DNA of 64,000 bases. Origin: Woeseiaceae bacterium (lineage in GTDB: Bacteria > Pseudomonadota > Gammaproteobacteria > Steroidobacterales > Woeseiaceae). Shown here one piece after another: positions 34,442-49,109 of this stretch (positions are counted from its first letter, which is position 1; each line of letters begins with the position of its first letter). The notes under the pieces are model-generated. The model saw only the letters and a list, made by a program, of their open reading frames with translations, was not told the origin of the DNA and ran no database searches. Both the position numbers and the translations under genes were made by a program. Location of the stretch: positions 1 to 64,000 of the forward strand of contig JAJFKU010000063.1 of NCBI GenBank assembly GCA_021773035.1, written 5' to 3'.

Positions 34442-37302
34442 CACGCGCTGCGGCGGGTCTTGCGCGTCCGGCGCACCAGCGGTTTGAGAAACTCACCGGT
34501 AAATGAGCCCTTCGTTGCCGCTACCTGTTCCGGTGTTCCCTGCGCCACGACCTGGCCACCGCCGTCGCCGCCCTCGGGTCCCAGGTCGATAACCCAATCG
34601 GCCGTCTTGATCACGTCGAGATTGTGCTCGATGACGACGACGGTGTTGCCGCGATCGCGCAGGCGGTGCAGCACATGCAACAAATGTTCAATATCGAAGA
34701 AATGCAGCCCGGTTGTTGGCTCGTCGAGTATGTACAGCGTATTACCGGTATCGCGCTTCGATAGTTCTTTCGCCAATTTCACGCGTTGTGCTTCACCGCC
34801 AGACAAGGTCGTGGCGTTCTGGCCGAGACGCACGTAGGTCAGGCCAACGTCTTTCAGCGTAACGAGTTTTCTGGAGATAGCCGGCACGTTCTGGAAGAAA
34901 TCGGCGGCGTCCTCCACGGTCATTTCGAGAACCTCGTGGATATTCTTTCCCTTGTAGCGGATTTCGAGGGTTTCGCGGTTGTAGCGCTTACCGCGGCAGG
35001 TATCGCAGGGAACGTACACGTCCGGCAAAAAGTGCATCTCGACTTTGATGACGCCGTCGCCCTGACAGGGTTCGCAGCGGCCGCCTTTGACGTTGAAACT
35101 GAAGCGTCCCGGCATGTAGCCGCGCGAGCGTGCCTCCTGCGTGCCTGCAAACAGTTCGCGTATTGGGGTGAACAGACCGCTGTAGGTCGCCGGGTTCGAG
35201 CGCGGCGTGCGTCCGATCGGGCTCTGGCTGATGTCGATGACGCGATCGATGTTATCGAGGCCGCTGATCGCTTCGTGTGGTGCTGGGTTTCGATTCGAGC
35301 GGTTCAAAAGATCGGCAACGGCTTTGTAAAGCGTGTCGTTGACGAGCGTCGATTTGCCGGAGCCGGAGACGCCGGTAACGCAGGTCATAAGGCCGAGCGG
35401 AATCGATGCCTCGATGTTTTGCAGATTGTTGCCGGTGGCGCCGGTGATCGTTAGTTCGCGATCCGGATCGTAAGCTGTTCGTTTCTCGGGTAGTGCAATC
35501 GAGCGCTTACCCGAGAGGTACTGACCGGTCAGGGATTTCGGGTCGTTTTTTACTTCCTCCGGTGTACCCGCTGACACGATCTGTCCGCCGTGAACGCCGG
35601 CGCCAGGACCGAGATCGACGACGTGGTCGGCGGCGAGAATCGCCTCCTCATCGTGTTCGACGACAATGACCGTGTTGCCAATATCGCGGAGATGGATGAG
35701 CGTCTTGAGCAGCCGTTGATTATCCCGCTGATGCAGTCCGATGGAGGGTTCGTCGAGAATATACATGACGCCGACAAGCCCTGAGCCGATCTGGCTTGCG
35801 AGACGGATACGCTGGGCCTCGCCGCCGGACAAGGTGTCGGCGCTGCGGTCCAGCGACAGGTAGTCGAGACCGACATCCGACAGGAAACCCAGGCGCTCGC
35901 CGATCTCCTTGACGATCTTGTCGGCGATGGTTGCCCGCCAGCCGTCGACTTCCATCGTCTCGAAAAATTCACGCGCGTGCCCGACCGACAGGCCGGTGAG
36001 CTCCGGGAGCGATCGATCGCAAATGAAAACATGACGTGCCGAACGGTTCAGGCGCGTGCCGCTGCAATCGGGGCAGGCCTGGCTGTTGAGGAACTTCGTC
36101 AGTTCCTCGCGGACGGCATTGGACTCGGTTTCATGATAACGCCGCTCCAGGTTCGGCAGCACGCCTTCGAATCGATGTAGTTTTTTGACCTGCATGCCGC
36201 GCGAGTTGGCGTAGAAAAACTCGACTTTCTCCTTGCCGCTGCCGTACAGGACGATGTTTTGCATTTTCCTGGGAAGCTGCTCAAACGGCGTTTCGATGTC
36301 GAAGCCGTAGTGCGTAGCGAGGCTCTGAATCATCTGATAGTAGTAGGTCGTTTTGCGGTCCCAGCCGCGAATCGCACCCCCGGCGAGTGACAGGTTCGGA
36401 TTGACGACGACGCGAAGCGGATCGAAAAACTGCTTTACGCCAAGTCCGTCGCAGGTCGGGCAAGCGCCGGTCGGATTGTTGAAGGAGAACAAACGCGGTT
36501 CGAGTTCCGTCAGGCTGTAGCCGCAGTGATTGCAGGCAAAGCGGTCGGAGAAGATGATTTCTTCCGTATCGCTGTCGTCAATAGTGGCGATGCGCGCGCT
36601 GCCGTCGGCAAGGCGCAACGCGGTCTCGAACGATTCAGCAAGCCGCAGTCGCATGTCTTCCTTGACCTTGAAGCGGTCGACGATGGCATCGATGTTGTGT
36701 TTCTTTCGAAGATCGAGGGCGGGCGGCTGGTCGAGTTCGTAAATTTCGCCGTCGATGCGAGCGCGGATAAACCCCTGCGCCTGCAGGTCGCTCATGAGCT
36801 GCACGTGCTCACCCTTACGTTCCGTCACGACGGGAGCGAGCAGCATCAGCTTCGTTCCCTCTGGTAAAGCCATGACCTGGTCCACCATCTGCTCGACCGT
36901 CTGCGCTTCCAGCGGCAGGTCGTGATCGGGACACTTTGGCGTACCGGCACGCGCGTACAGCAGGCGCAGGTAGTCGTAAATCTCGGTAACGGTGCCGACC
37001 GTCGAGCGTGGATTATGCGAGGTCGACTTCTGTTCGATGGAAATGGCGGGGGACAGCCCGTCGATGTGATCGATGTCGGGTTTTTCCATCATCGACAGAA
37101 ACTGTCGGGCATAGGCCGACAGCGATTCTACATAACGACGCTGCCCCTCGGCATAGATCGTATCGAAGGCAAGCGATGATTTGCCCGATCCGGACAAGCC
37201 GGTAAAAACGATGAGTTTGTCGCGCGGCAGGTCCAGGTCGATGTTGCGCAGGTTATGCGTTCTGGCGCCAGCGATATGTATTGAACGATCTTCGGTTTTC
37301 AT
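34441..37302 (-). CDS. uvrA: Excinuclease ABC subunit A
   Basis: A 953-residue UvrA (E. coli 940), the damage-sensing ATPase of nucleotide excision repair. It has two ABC modules with Walker [14 protein letters not shown] (about residue 33) and [13 protein letters not shown], and [19 protein letters not shown] and [16 protein letters not shown] signatures. Zinc-finger cysteines are in CNHCGYSL...CPTCDGLG and CEPCQGDG...CDTCRGKRY. The ATG at 37302 is supported by [26 protein letters not shown]; upstream in-frame codons have no UvrA similarity. No clear LexA box is seen in the 70-base gap to the divergent MFS gene. Confidence 0.97.
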   Translation of the reverse strand: MKTEDRSIHIAGARTHNLRNIDLDLPRDKLIVFTGLSGSGKSSLAFDTIYAEGQRRYVESLSAYARQFLSMMEKPDIDHIDGLSPAISIEQKSTSHNPRSTVGTVTEIYDYLRLLYARAGTPKCPDHDLPLEAQTVEQMVDQVMALPEGTKLMLLAPVVTERKGEHVQLMSDLQAQGFIRARIDGEIYELDQPPALDLRKKHNIDAIVDRFKVKEDMRLRLAESFETALRLADGSARIATIDDSDTEEIIFSDRFACNHCGYSLTELEPRLFSFNNPTGACPTCDGLGVKQFFDPLRVVVNPNLSLAGGAIRGWDRKTTYYYQMIQSLATHYGFDIETPFEQLPRKMQNIVLYGSGKEKVEFFYANSRGMQVKKLHRFEGVLPNLERRYHETESNAVREELTKFLNSQACPDCSGTRLNRSARHVFICDRSLPELTGLSVGHAREFFETMEVDGWRATIADKIVKEIGERLGFLSDVGLDYLSLDRSADTLSGGEAQRIRLASQIGSGLVGVMYILDEPSIGLHQRDNQRLLKTLIHLRDIGNTVIVVEHDEEAILAADHVVDLGPGAGVHGGQIVSAGTPEEVKNDPKSLTGQYLSGKRSIALPEKRTAYDPDRELTITGATGNNLQNIEASIPLGLMTCVTGVSGSGKSTLVNDTLYKAVADLLNRSNRNPAPHEAISGLDNIDRVIDISQSPIGRTPRSNPATYSGLFTPIRELFAGTQEARSRGYMPGRFSFNVKGGRCEPCQGDGVIKVEMHFLPDVYVPCDTCRGKRYNRETLEIRYKGKNIHEVLEMTVEDAADFFQNVPAISRKLVTLKDVGLTYVRLGQNATTLSGGEAQRVKLAKELSKRDTGNTLYILDEPTTGLHFFDIEHLLHVLHRLRDRGNTVVVIEHNLDVIKTADWVIDLGPEGGDGGGQVVAQGTPEQVAATKGSFTGEFLKPLVRRTRKTRRSA

Positions 37303-37335
37303 AGCTTGGGTGCAGTCATTTCCGGCCAACCTGCT

Positions 37336-37365
37336 AATATACGCCGCCGCGCCACCACGGCGCAA
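37336..37365 (-). promoter_or_regulatory. Candidate uvrA promoter
   Basis: On the minus strand TTGCGC (37360-37365) is followed after 18 bases by TATATT (37336-37341). It lies about 35 bases upstream of the uvrA ATG. The -10 is good and the -35 fair. No SOS box overlaps it. Confidence 0.4.
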
Positions 37366-37372
37366 AGGAACA

Positions 37373-38554
37373 ATGAGAATGAGTTCGGAAGGCCCCCTCG
37401 TCGATGTCTCCATGAACGCATCAGAACGCCGCTCGGTCGGTGTCGTTGCGCTCATCTCGATGATCCGTATGTTCGGCCTGTTTGCACTGTTACCGGTGTT
37501 ATCGCTGTACGCGGCGGACCTCGAGAGTGCGACACCGCTGTTGATCGGTTTCGCGGTCGGCGCCTATGGGCTGACACAGGCAGGCTTTCAGATACCACTG
37601 GGCGCTTTGTCCGATCGCGTCGGGCGGGTGCCGGTCATCGTGGTGGGCCTGGGCATCTTTGCTGCGGGCTGTATCGTCGCCGCGCTGAGCGAGTCGATTT
37701 ACGGCATCATCGGCGGTCGCCTGCTGCAGGGTGCCGGCGCCATATCGGCAACGCTGACCGCGCTGATAAGCGATGTCACACGCCCTGAAGTGCGGACCCG
37801 CTCGATGGCGATCTTTGGCATCGGTATCGGCACGTCCTTCATGCTCGCCATGATTGCCGGGCCGTTGCTCGCGGCCAGTTTTGGTGTGCCGTCGTTGTTT
37901 TGGGTGGGGGCAGCGCTTGCTGTAATCGCTGCCGTATTGCTAAAACTGCTGCCAGCCATCCCGAAAGTACAAAGAACCGTCAGCTGGAACCTGCTGCCCG
38001 CTTTGCGGCCAGAGCTTCTACGCGTCGATTTCTACGTTTTCCTCCTGCATGTGATGATGACGGCGACATTCGTCGCTTTACCGTTCCTGCTGATTCGGGG
38101 CCTCGAAATGCCGCTCGGCGACCATTGGAAGATGTATGTAGGTGCCTTGCTGGTGTCGCTTCTCATCACCGTCCCGATGATCATGAAGGATCATCGCCGC
38201 GGGAGTGGGCGCCTGATCGCTATTGCCGTCGCCCTGATTCTGGCTGCGGAGCTGGCGCTGAGCTTTGCGGCCTTCTCGACTGGCTCTGTTTTCCTGGCGC
38301 TGGCGCTGTATTTCGGTGGTTTTAACTTCCTTGAGGCAAGTCTGCCGGCACGCCTGTCGCTACTGGCGGACGACGATGTTCGCGGCGCCTCGCTCGGCGT
38401 CTTTTCAAGCGCCCAGTTCCTGGGCGCGTTTGCAGGCGGGCTGATTGGCGGCCGCTTTCTGGCCATGAACGATCCGGGCGACGTGTTCTTTGTCTGTGCG
38501 CTGCTGGCCGCTATCTGGCTGGCACTGCAGGGGTTTGGGGGGCGGAGAAGTTAG
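37373..38554 (+). CDS. MFS transporter (drug-efflux type, 12 helices)
   Basis: A 393-residue major facilitator protein. It starts [47 protein letters not shown]; a second ATG lies two codons later. The loop 2-3 motif A is [16 protein letters not shown] (about residues 76-91). Twelve hydrophobic segments can be counted. It resembles YajR/DHA1-type exporters, but the substrate is unknown, and a YajR-type C-terminal domain is missing (it ends [11 protein letters not shown]). It is divergent from uvrA. Confidence 0.88.
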   Translation: MRMSSEGPLVDVSMNASERRSVGVVALISMIRMFGLFALLPVLSLYAADLESATPLLIGFAVGAYGLTQAGFQIPLGALSDRVGRVPVIVVGLGIFAAGCIVAALSESIYGIIGGRLLQGAGAISATLTALISDVTRPEVRTRSMAIFGIGIGTSFMLAMIAGPLLAASFGVPSLFWVGAALAVIAAVLLKLLPAIPKVQRTVSWNLLPALRPELLRVDFYVFLLHVMMTATFVALPFLLIRGLEMPLGDHWKMYVGALLVSLLITVPMIMKDHRRGSGRLIAIAVALILAAELALSFAAFSTGSVFLALALYFGGFNFLEASLPARLSLLADDDVRGASLGVFSSAQFLGAFAGGLIGGRFLAMNDPGDVFFVCALLAAIWLALQGFGGRRS

Positions 38555-38635
38555 CGGTGCATGCCGCTGCAGCGCAGCGGCCCACCGTGGCCGCCAAATT
38601 TCGCGGGAAATAGTGCCCCGAGACCAGAAATCGGA

Positions 38636-38664
38636 CTGGCTTTTGGCCCTGCAGGCTCTACAAT
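38636..38664 (+). promoter_or_regulatory. Candidate ssb promoter
   Basis: CTGGCT (38636-38641), 17 bases, then TACAAT (38659-38664). A small hairpin CGCCAC/GTGGCG (38675-38689) begins near the expected transcript start, about 40 bases before the ssb ATG. The -35 is weak. The remainder of the 173-base gap between the MFS gene and ssb shows no gene. Confidence 0.35.
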
Positions 38665-38727
38665 AGTCCCCCCTCGCCACGCCGTGGCGGGACTCAATAA
38701 TCACAGAAATCAAGACAGGGGACCCGT

Positions 38728-39231
38728 ATGGCCCGCGGAGTAAACAAAGTTATCGTTGTCGGCAACCTCGGGGGAGATCCCGAGACGCGTTACATGCCGA
38801 GCGGTTCTGCAGTGACCAATCTGACCATCGCGACCAATGAGTCGTGGAAAGACAAGCAAACCGGTGAGCAGAAAGAACGCACCGAGTGGCATCGCGTTGC
38901 GATGTTCAATCGCCTGGCCGAGATCGCGGCCGAGTACCTGCGCAAGGGTTCGCAGGTCTATATCGAAGGCAAACTGCGGACCCGCAAGTGGCAGGACAAG
39001 GATGGCCAGGATCGTTATACGACCGAAATCGTTGCCGACGAGATGCAGATGCTGGGCGGCCGTGGTGGTGGCGGTGGTGGCGGTAGCTTTGGCGGTGGCA
39101 GCCAGCAGGGCGGTAATCAGGGCGGTAATCAGGGCGGCAATCAGGGTGGCAATCAGGGTGGTAATCAGGGTGGCGGCAGTGCGCCGCCGCAGCCGGGCCC
39201 GGATGACTTCGATGACGACATCCCGTTCTAG
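38728..39231 (+). CDS. ssb: Single-stranded DNA-binding protein
   Basis: A 167-residue SSB (E. coli 178). The OB-fold occupies about residues 1-112 ([57 protein letters not shown]). A disordered Gly/Gln linker follows, with five GGNQ repeats encoded by a 12-base tandem repeat. The acidic tip DFDDDIPF, which recruits partner proteins, is intact. ACAGGGGA precedes the ATG. It lies close to miaB but is likely transcribed on its own promoter. Confidence 0.97.
   Translation: MARGVNKVIVVGNLGGDPETRYMPSGSAVTNLTIATNESWKDKQTGEQKERTEWHRVAMFNRLAEIAAEYLRKGSQVYIEGKLRTRKWQDKDGQDRYTTEIVADEMQMLGGRGGGGGGGSFGGGSQQGGNQGGNQGGNQGGNQGGNQGGGSAPPQPGPDDFDDDIPF
39109..39168. repeat. 12-base tandem repeat encoding (GGNQ)x5 in the SSB linker
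   Basis: Five consecutive 12-base units of the form GGYGGYAATCAG, differing only at third positions, lie in frame within ssb. Unit number could vary between strains without shifting the frame, changing linker length only. Confidence 0.92.
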
Positions 39232-39243
39232 CGAAGCACGCGT

Positions 39244-40578
39244 TTGAAGCTGTACATCAAAACCATGGGCTGCCAGATGAACGAGTATGACTCGGACAAA
39301 ATGGCGGACGTGTTGCGTGAGTCACACGGTTATGAGTTGACGGACCAGCCCGACGAGGCCGATTTGTTGCTGGTCAATACCTGTTCGATTCGTGAGAAGG
39401 CTCAGGAGAAGGTGTTTTCCCAGTTGGGCCGCTGGCGCAAACTCAAAGACAAAAATCCCAAGCTGAAGATCGGCGTCGGCGGTTGCGTGGCCAGCCAGGA
39501 AGGTGAGGGGATCAGCCGGCGCGCGCCGTTCGTCGATGTCGTATTTGGTCCACAGACCTTACATCGGCTGCCGGAGTTGATCGACAGAGCAGCAGAAACG
39601 AACGGCTCTGTGGTTGACATCTCTTTTCCCGAGATTGAAAAATTCGACCGGCTGCCGGAACCTCGCGCCGAAGGGCCGACGGCGTTCGTGTCTATCATGG
39701 AAGGTTGCAGCAAGTACTGCAGTTTCTGTGTTGTTCCCTACACTCGCGGTGAGGAAATCAGTCGTCCGTTCGACGATGTTATTGCCGAAGTCGTGAGTCT
39801 CGCCGAACAGGGTGTGCGTGAGGTGAACCTGCTTGGACAGAACGTCAATGCCTATCGCGGACCGATGCACGACGGCCAGATAGCGGATCTTGCGACGCTT
39901 ATTTATTATGTCGCTGCAGTTGAGAATATCGATCGCATTCGCTTTACGACATCGCATCCGGTCGAGTTCACCGACAGCCTGATTCAGGCCTATGCGGAAG
40001 TACCGAAACTTGCGAGCTACCTGCACCTGCCGGTGCAGCACGGTTCCGATCGTATTCTTGCCGCGATGAAACGCGGCCACACGATTCTTGAGTACAAACA
40101 GAAGATCCGCAAGCTGCGCGAGGCTCGGCCGGAGCTGTCATTGTCTTCCGATTTCATAATTGGCTTTCCCGGCGAGACGGACCGCGATTTCGAGGCGTTG
40201 ATGAATCTGATCGCTGAAATCGGCTTCGACCAGTCGTTCAGTTTTATCTATAGTCCCCGGCCCGGCACACCGGCGGCGAGCCTCGCTGACGATACGTCGA
40301 TGGCGGTCAAGAAAGAGCGGCTGAGCCTGCTACAGGCGCGTATTAACCAACAGGCACAGGGTATAAGTCGTGCGATGGTCGGCACGACGCAAAGCGTGCT
40401 GGTCGAAAAAGTATCCAAAAAGAGCGGCAGCCAGGTCTCGGGGCGTACCGAGAACAATCGCTGGGTTAATTTCGATGCGGATAAGTCGACAATTGGCCAG
40501 TTCGTCGATGTCGTAATTACCAAAGCGTTACCCAATTCGCTGCGCGGACGCCTTGCGAACGCATCAGCTGCGGCGTAG
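39244..40578 (+). CDS. miaB: tRNA-2-methylthio-N6-dimethylallyladenosine synthase MiaB
   Basis: A 444-residue radical-SAM methylthiotransferase (E. coli 474) modifying A37 of tRNAs. The N-terminal cluster cysteines lie in [29 protein letters not shown] and [11 protein letters not shown]. The radical-SAM triad is C155, C159 and C162 in [21 protein letters not shown]-terminal TRAM domain begins near residue 375. The TTG start at 39244 gives the standard [13 protein letters not shown]. It precedes phoH-ybeY-corC-lnt as in E. coli. Confidence 0.96.
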   Translation: MKLYIKTMGCQMNEYDSDKMADVLRESHGYELTDQPDEADLLLVNTCSIREKAQEKVFSQLGRWRKLKDKNPKLKIGVGGCVASQEGEGISRRAPFVDVVFGPQTLHRLPELIDRAAETNGSVVDISFPEIEKFDRLPEPRAEGPTAFVSIMEGCSKYCSFCVVPYTRGEEISRPFDDVIAEVVSLAEQGVREVNLLGQNVNAYRGPMHDGQIADLATLIYYVAAVENIDRIRFTTSHPVEFTDSLIQAYAEVPKLASYLHLPVQHGSDRILAAMKRGHTILEYKQKIRKLREARPELSLSSDFIIGFPGETDRDFEALMNLIAEIGFDQSFSFIYSPRPGTPAASLADDTSMAVKKERLSLLQARINQQAQGISRAMVGTTQSVLVEKVSKKSGSQVSGRTENNRWVNFDADKSTIGQFVDVVITKALPNSLRGRLANASAAA

Positions 40579-40684
40579 TCTATGAGGCAATGATCTATTG
40601 CCCAAATAGATTCTTGGTCGATCGCGACCACACCCCTGTCCTTCTGACAGGCGGTTCACTACGCCGAGGTTTTAAATACCGATC

Positions 40685-41668
40685 TTGAATGCTGTTCAGA
40701 TTTCTCGGGACGTTGTTCTCGAGCCCGCCGACAACAATCGCCTGGCCAATTTATGCGGCCAGTTTGATGAACACCTGCGACAGATTGAACGTCGCCTCAA
40801 TGTCGAAATCGCCAGTCGTGGCAATCGCTTCCGCGTTACCGGGCGTCCGGGCGCCGCCGAGGTCGGCGGCGATGTGTTGTTGTCCTTATTCGCGATGACG
40901 GATCGGGAGCGACTCGATCCGGAGCGGGTACACATGATGCTGCAGGAGTCTTTTATGGACGATGCCGAAGCGGTCGTAAATGACGCTGAGCCGGCGAACG
41001 ATGAAGTCGTGACGATTCAAACGCGACGCAAACTGATTCGCCCGCGCGGGGCGAACCAGACCGCCTATATGCGCAGAATTCGCGATCATGATCTGGCGTT
41101 CGGTGTTGGGCCGGCTGGTACCGGCAAGACCTACCTGGCTGTGGCCAGCGCTGTCGACGCACTGGAAAATGAGCAGGTACGGCGGATTGTGCTGGTGCGT
41201 CCCGCGGTTGAAGCCGGTGAGCGGCTGGGCTTCCTGCCGGGTGACTTGTCGCAAAAGGTCGACCCTTACCTGCGGCCAATGTACGACGCCCTGTACGACA
41301 TGATTGGTGCAGAACGCGTGACGCAATTGATCGAGCGAAACGTCATCGAAGTGGCGCCGCTGGCGTTCATGCGCGGCCGTTCGTTGAACGAGTCTGCCGT
41401 TATTCTCGACGAGGCGCAGAACACCAGTATCGAGCAGATGAAGATGTTCCTGACGCGCATTGGCTTCGGTTCGCGCGCGGTTGTGACCGGCGACACCACG
41501 CAGATAGATCTGCCGTCAGGTCAGACTTCGGGACTCAAGAATGCGGTGGAAGTCCTTAAGGACGTAAAAGGCGTATCGTTCACTTATTTTACGCCGAAGG
41601 ATGTTGTTCGGCATGAACTGGTACAGCGGATCGTCGAAGCCTACGAGAAAAATGACCGTTCAGGTTGA
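40685..41668 (+). CDS. ybeZ: PhoH-like ATPase (YbeZ)
   Basis: A 327-residue PhoH-family protein. Walker A is VGPAGTGKTYLAVASAVDAL (about residues 140-159) and Walker B is AVILDEAQNTSIEQMKMFLTRIGFGS. The N-terminal part resembles a KH-like RNA-binding segment. YbeZ acts with the endoribonuclease YbeY in rRNA processing and ribosome quality control. The TTG start at 40685 is the first in frame. It overlaps ybeY by 17 bases. The 106 bases before it contain three small hairpins and no gene. Confidence 0.93.
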   Translation: MNAVQISRDVVLEPADNNRLANLCGQFDEHLRQIERRLNVEIASRGNRFRVTGRPGAAEVGGDVLLSLFAMTDRERLDPERVHMMLQESFMDDAEAVVNDAEPANDEVVTIQTRRKLIRPRGANQTAYMRRIRDHDLAFGVGPAGTGKTYLAVASAVDALENEQVRRIVLVRPAVEAGERLGFLPGDLSQKVDPYLRPMYDALYDMIGAERVTQLIERNVIEVAPLAFMRGRSLNESAVILDEAQNTSIEQMKMFLTRIGFGSRAVVTGDTTQIDLPSGQTSGLKNAVEVLKDVKGVSFTYFTPKDVVRHELVQRIVEAYEKNDRSG

Positions 41669-42134
41669 TGTCCAGTTCGTCTCGACGGGGGCTTATACGC
41701 CCAGTGTGAATGACATCAGCGCCTGGGTGAACAGTGCCCTGGTCGTAGCCCAGCACACCGTTGGCGGGGAGGTGTTGGTTCGGGTGGTCGATGCTGGTGA
41801 AATGCAGGTCTTGAACAGCGAGTTTCGCCAGCAGGACAAGCCAACCAATGTGCTGTCTTTTCCTGCCGGGGAAATCGCGGGAATGCCGGGTGACGCAGTT
41901 TTACCGCTCGGCGATGTCGTGGTCTGCGCCAGTATCGTCAATGACGAGGCGCAGCAGCAGGGCAAGGCGCCTGCGGATCACTGGGCGCACATGATCGTTC
42001 ACGGAACCCTGCATCTGATGGGATACGATCACGAGGAAACGATGGCCGCGGCGGAGATGGAAGGCCTGGAAATACAGGCTTTATACGATTACGGGATTGC
42101 GAATCCCTATGGGGAGTCTCCTCGGGAGACCTGA
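41652..42134 (+). CDS. ybeY: Endoribonuclease YbeY
   Basis: A 160-residue metal-dependent RNase (E. coli 155) that matures 16S rRNA and takes part in 70S quality control. The zinc motif HGTLHLMGYDHE (H3 pattern) is intact, and DKPTNVLSFP is a second family signature. I chose the ATG at 41652, within the end of phoH; the frame is open upstream but shadows phoH. The overlap suggests coupled production of the two partners. Confidence 0.95.
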   Translation: MTVQVDVQFVSTGAYTPSVNDISAWVNSALVVAQHTVGGEVLVRVVDAGEMQVLNSEFRQQDKPTNVLSFPAGEIAGMPGDAVLPLGDVVVCASIVNDEAQQQGKAPADHWAHMIVHGTLHLMGYDHEETMAAAEMEGLEIQALYDYGIANPYGESPRET

Positions 42135-42149
42135 TACAATTTACGACTT

Positions 42150-43001
42150 ATGAACGAAAAACCTCCAAGTACCAGCGGCTCGGGTAGCCCCGGCCTGTTA
42201 GCACGCGTCATGCGGGCGATCAGGGGCGAACCCTGGAGCCGCGATGAAATACAGACCTTTATACAATCCGAAGTCGAGCTCGATGCCGAGGAGAAAAGCA
42301 TGCTTTCCGGCGTGCTCGAAGTCTCCGAGACGCAGGTACGTGACGTCATGGTGCCACGCTCGCAAATGGTCGTTATCGATATCGACGATGAATTCGACGA
42401 TACGCTGAAACTGATCGTCGAGTCGGGTCACTCGCGGTTCCCGGTGATCGGTGAAGACCGTGACGAAGTGCTGGGAATTCTGTTGGCTAAAGATCTGCTG
42501 CGTTACTTCGGCAGCGATGAAGCCAGAGAGCTGACGATCAAAAAGCTACTGCGGCCAGCGGCTGTAATTCCTGAGTCCAAGCGGCTGAACGCGCTATTGA
42601 AGGAATTTCGTGCCAGCCACAATCACATGGCGATTGTCGTCGACGAATACGGTGGCGTTGCAGGCTTGTTGACCATCGAAGACGTACTTGAAGAAATCGT
42701 CGGCGAGATCGACGACGAACACGATCATGAAGAGGCGGCTTACATCCGCGCGGACGGTGATCGCGACGGCAAGCCGTGCTACGCGGTTCGCGCGCTGACG
42801 CGTGTAGAGGACTTCAATGAATTCTTTGAATGCGAACTCGATGGTGATGAATACGATACGATCGGCGGCCTCGTGATGCACGAGATGGGCCGACTGCCAA
42901 GGCGCGGCGAAAAGGTGGGTTTCGGGGGGTTTCGATTCTCCGTGATTAGCGCTGACGACAGGCGTATCGACGGGTTACAAGTACAACGTGATAGCGGCTA
43001 A
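42150..43001 (+). CDS. corC: CorC/YbeX CBS-domain protein
   Basis: A 283-residue cytosolic CorC (E. coli 292). The tandem CBS pair covers about residues 65-190 (VRDVMVPRSQMVVIDI, RFPVIGEDRDEVLGILLAKDLL, MAIVVDEYGGVAGLLTIEDVLEEIVGEI), and a CorC_HlyC transporter-associated domain lies at about 205-283. There is no DUF21 membrane domain. It is linked to magnesium/cobalt efflux and, in E. coli, to ribosome metabolism through the ybeZYX-lnt cluster. lnt follows after 5 bases. Confidence 0.95.
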   Translation: MNEKPPSTSGSGSPGLLARVMRAIRGEPWSRDEIQTFIQSEVELDAEEKSMLSGVLEVSETQVRDVMVPRSQMVVIDIDDEFDDTLKLIVESGHSRFPVIGEDRDEVLGILLAKDLLRYFGSDEARELTIKKLLRPAAVIPESKRLNALLKEFRASHNHMAIVVDEYGGVAGLLTIEDVLEEIVGEIDDEHDHEEAAYIRADGDRDGKPCYAVRALTRVEDFNEFFECELDGDEYDTIGGLVMHEMGRLPRRGEKVGFGGFRFSVISADDRRIDGLQVQRDSG

Positions 43002-43006
43002 AGTCC

Positions 43007-47543
<4,537 letters not shown>

Positions 47544-47547
<4 letters not shown>

Positions 47548-48056
47548 CCGGGCGCGCGATCGCGGACCACGGCGTTTTACTTGTCGCCGATCTGCAAAGC
47601 GAAGCGCTGGAGTTTCTGTTGCATCGCTATGGCCTTGAACTCGTCGTTCAGGAAAGCGGCACGTCGATTACCGGCAGTTTCTGGGGCGATTCGGAGGCTG
47701 GTATACGCGGTCACACGGTCTACGTCAGGCGCGATACGCCGATCCACTCCCTGCTACATGAAACCTGTCATATCGTTTGCATGAGCGCAGATCGTCGCAG
47801 CCGACTCGATCGCGACGCTGGCGGCGATGACCTGGAGGAATCTGCGGTGTGTTATCTGCAGATCGTACTGGCGGACGAACTTGCCGGCGTTGGCCGTGAT
47901 CGGCTCATGCGTGATATGGACGCCTGGGGCTACAGTTTCAGGCTTGGCAACAGCCGTGACTGGTTTCGGCACGATGCCGCCGACGCCGCAGAGTTTCTTA
48001 TGAATCATGGACTTCTGACAGGCTCCGGCGAGGCAGCTTTCAGGCTGCGCCAATAA
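47544..48056 (+). CDS. HExxH-motif protein of unknown function (putative zinc metalloprotease-like)
   Basis: A 170-residue protein I cannot assign to a family. It contains H72-E-T-C-H76 (IHSLLHETCHIVCM), a classic zinc-protease pattern, and a downstream acidic pair E98-E99 in DDLEESAVCYLQIVLAD that could give the third ligand, as in gluzincins or ImmA/IrrE-type proteins. There is no signal peptide, so it is probably cytosolic. The TTG start overlaps the lptE stop by 4 bases, which suggests coupled translation. Protease activity is inference. Confidence 0.65.
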
Positions 48057-48080
48057 CGCCTTCGCAGTGTATAGTCTGGT

Positions 48081-48779
48081 ATGCCCTGGCTGCGCTACTT
48101 ACTGTATTTCATCGCTATTGCGTTCGTGACGTGGGCGCTGACGCAAATGGAACTCGCGTCTCCGGGTAGCCTGAAGCTGCATATCCTGCTCAGCGAGAGC
48201 GATCGATTCGGCACCAGCGAATTCTCTCCCGTTGAGATTATTCAGGCCATTATTCTCGCTGCCTGTGGCGTCATCATGGGATGGGTTGCGCAGCATTGTC
48301 CAACGCAGCGACCGATTGCAATTCCTTTTGGCGGCATGGCACTGGTGTTCCTCATTCGGGAGCTCGACTACTTTCTTGATCGCTTCCTTGCCGATAATTT
48401 GTGGCAGGTACTGATTGCGATCGTGGGCTCGCTCGTCATCGCCTATACCTACCGGCATCGTCGGCGCCTGCAGATCGCACTTGCGCGACTCTGGCCGTCA
48501 CCGGGTCTGACGCTGATGTTCTCCGGCGCTATCATCCTGTTTGCTTTCGTGCGCCTCGTCGGTCACGAACCTTTGTGGATGTCGATACTCGGTGATAACT
48601 ACCTGCGGGTCATCAAGCTTGCCGTGGAAGAGTTTATTGAACTCATCGGCTACTTTTTGTGGATGATCGGCACGCTGGAGTACGCATTTCAGGCGAGAGC
48701 GATCGCGATGGCGGAACCGCAGCCGGCGGCGCGACGGTTACGGGAGAAGCGACGACATGATTCTGAGGGACGATTCTGA
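48081..48779 (+). CDS. Integral membrane protein, unknown function
   Basis: A 232-residue polytopic membrane protein with about six hydrophobic segments (LLYFIAIAFVTWAL; IIQAIILAACGVIMGWVA; MALVFLIRELDYFL; VLIAIVGSLVIAYTY; LMFSGAIILFAFVRLV; IELIGYFLWMIGTLEYAF). FVRLVGHEPLWMSILGDNYLRVIKLAVEEFIELIGYFLW resembles parts of uncharacterised membrane families, but I do not recognise the family. The C-terminal tail is short and charged. Its stop codon lies inside the left arm of the large palindromic element that follows. Confidence 0.7.
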   Translation: MPWLRYLLYFIAIAFVTWALTQMELASPGSLKLHILLSESDRFGTSEFSPVEIIQAIILAACGVIMGWVAQHCPTQRPIAIPFGGMALVFLIRELDYFLDRFLADNLWQVLIAIVGSLVIAYTYRHRRRLQIALARLWPSPGLTLMFSGAIILFAFVRLVGHEPLWMSILGDNYLRVIKLAVEEFIELIGYFLWMIGTLEYAFQARAIAMAEPQPAARRLREKRRHDSEGRF

Positions 48780-49072
48780 CGTCGACGAACTGGCATTTGC
48801 GCAGGCAGGCGGGCGAGATAGTGTTTATCGGAATGGCTCCCTGCGGTCCGCTTTATTTCCTATAAACACTATCTCGCCCGCCTGCTTACAACGATTCGCG
48901 TCGACTTCAGGTCAGCACTCTGTATCTGCTTCTGACCCGGACACACTGGCAACTGTCACAAGGCATCGATCTGCAGGGGTATACCGGAAATAAAGCGGAC
49001 CGCAGGGAGCCATTCCGGTATACCCCTGCAGATCGATGACCCTGCGAAAATGCCAGTTCGCCGACGTCAGAA
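48774..49072. repeat. Nested palindromic paired-hairpin element, copy B
   Basis: Outer arms of 32 bp (48774-48805 with 49041-49072, two mismatches) enclose two hairpins. Hairpin 1 has a 24-bp perfect stem (48805-48828 with 48862-48885) and an apical core at 48830-48860. Hairpin 2 has a 22-bp perfect stem (48964-48985 with 49017-49038) with the same core in reverse orientation at 48986-49016. Both cores are 31 bases, start or end GGAATGGCTC and CTTTATTTCC, and are exact reverse complements. The stems are unrelated to each other and to copy A. A 78-base spacer contains a weak GGTCAG/CTGACC stem. It lies between convergent genes and has no coding content. Confidence 0.92.
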
Positions 49073-49109
49073 AAGCCCCGAAGCGTGTAAGTGTGGAGTA
49101 AGGCCCGTC

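Noticed and set aside
39109..39168. Repeated units suggestive of a CRISPR array
   Set aside because: Units are 12 bases, contiguous without spacers, and in frame within ssb.
40636..40650. LexA-like CTGT...ACAG before phoH
   Set aside because: Spacing is 7 bases, not the 8 required for a LexA box, and phoH/ybeY is not an SOS gene.
40579..40684. Possible small RNA between miaB and phoH (three hairpins)
   Set aside because: Hairpins are only 5 bp each and there is no promoter or terminator signal; not enough support.
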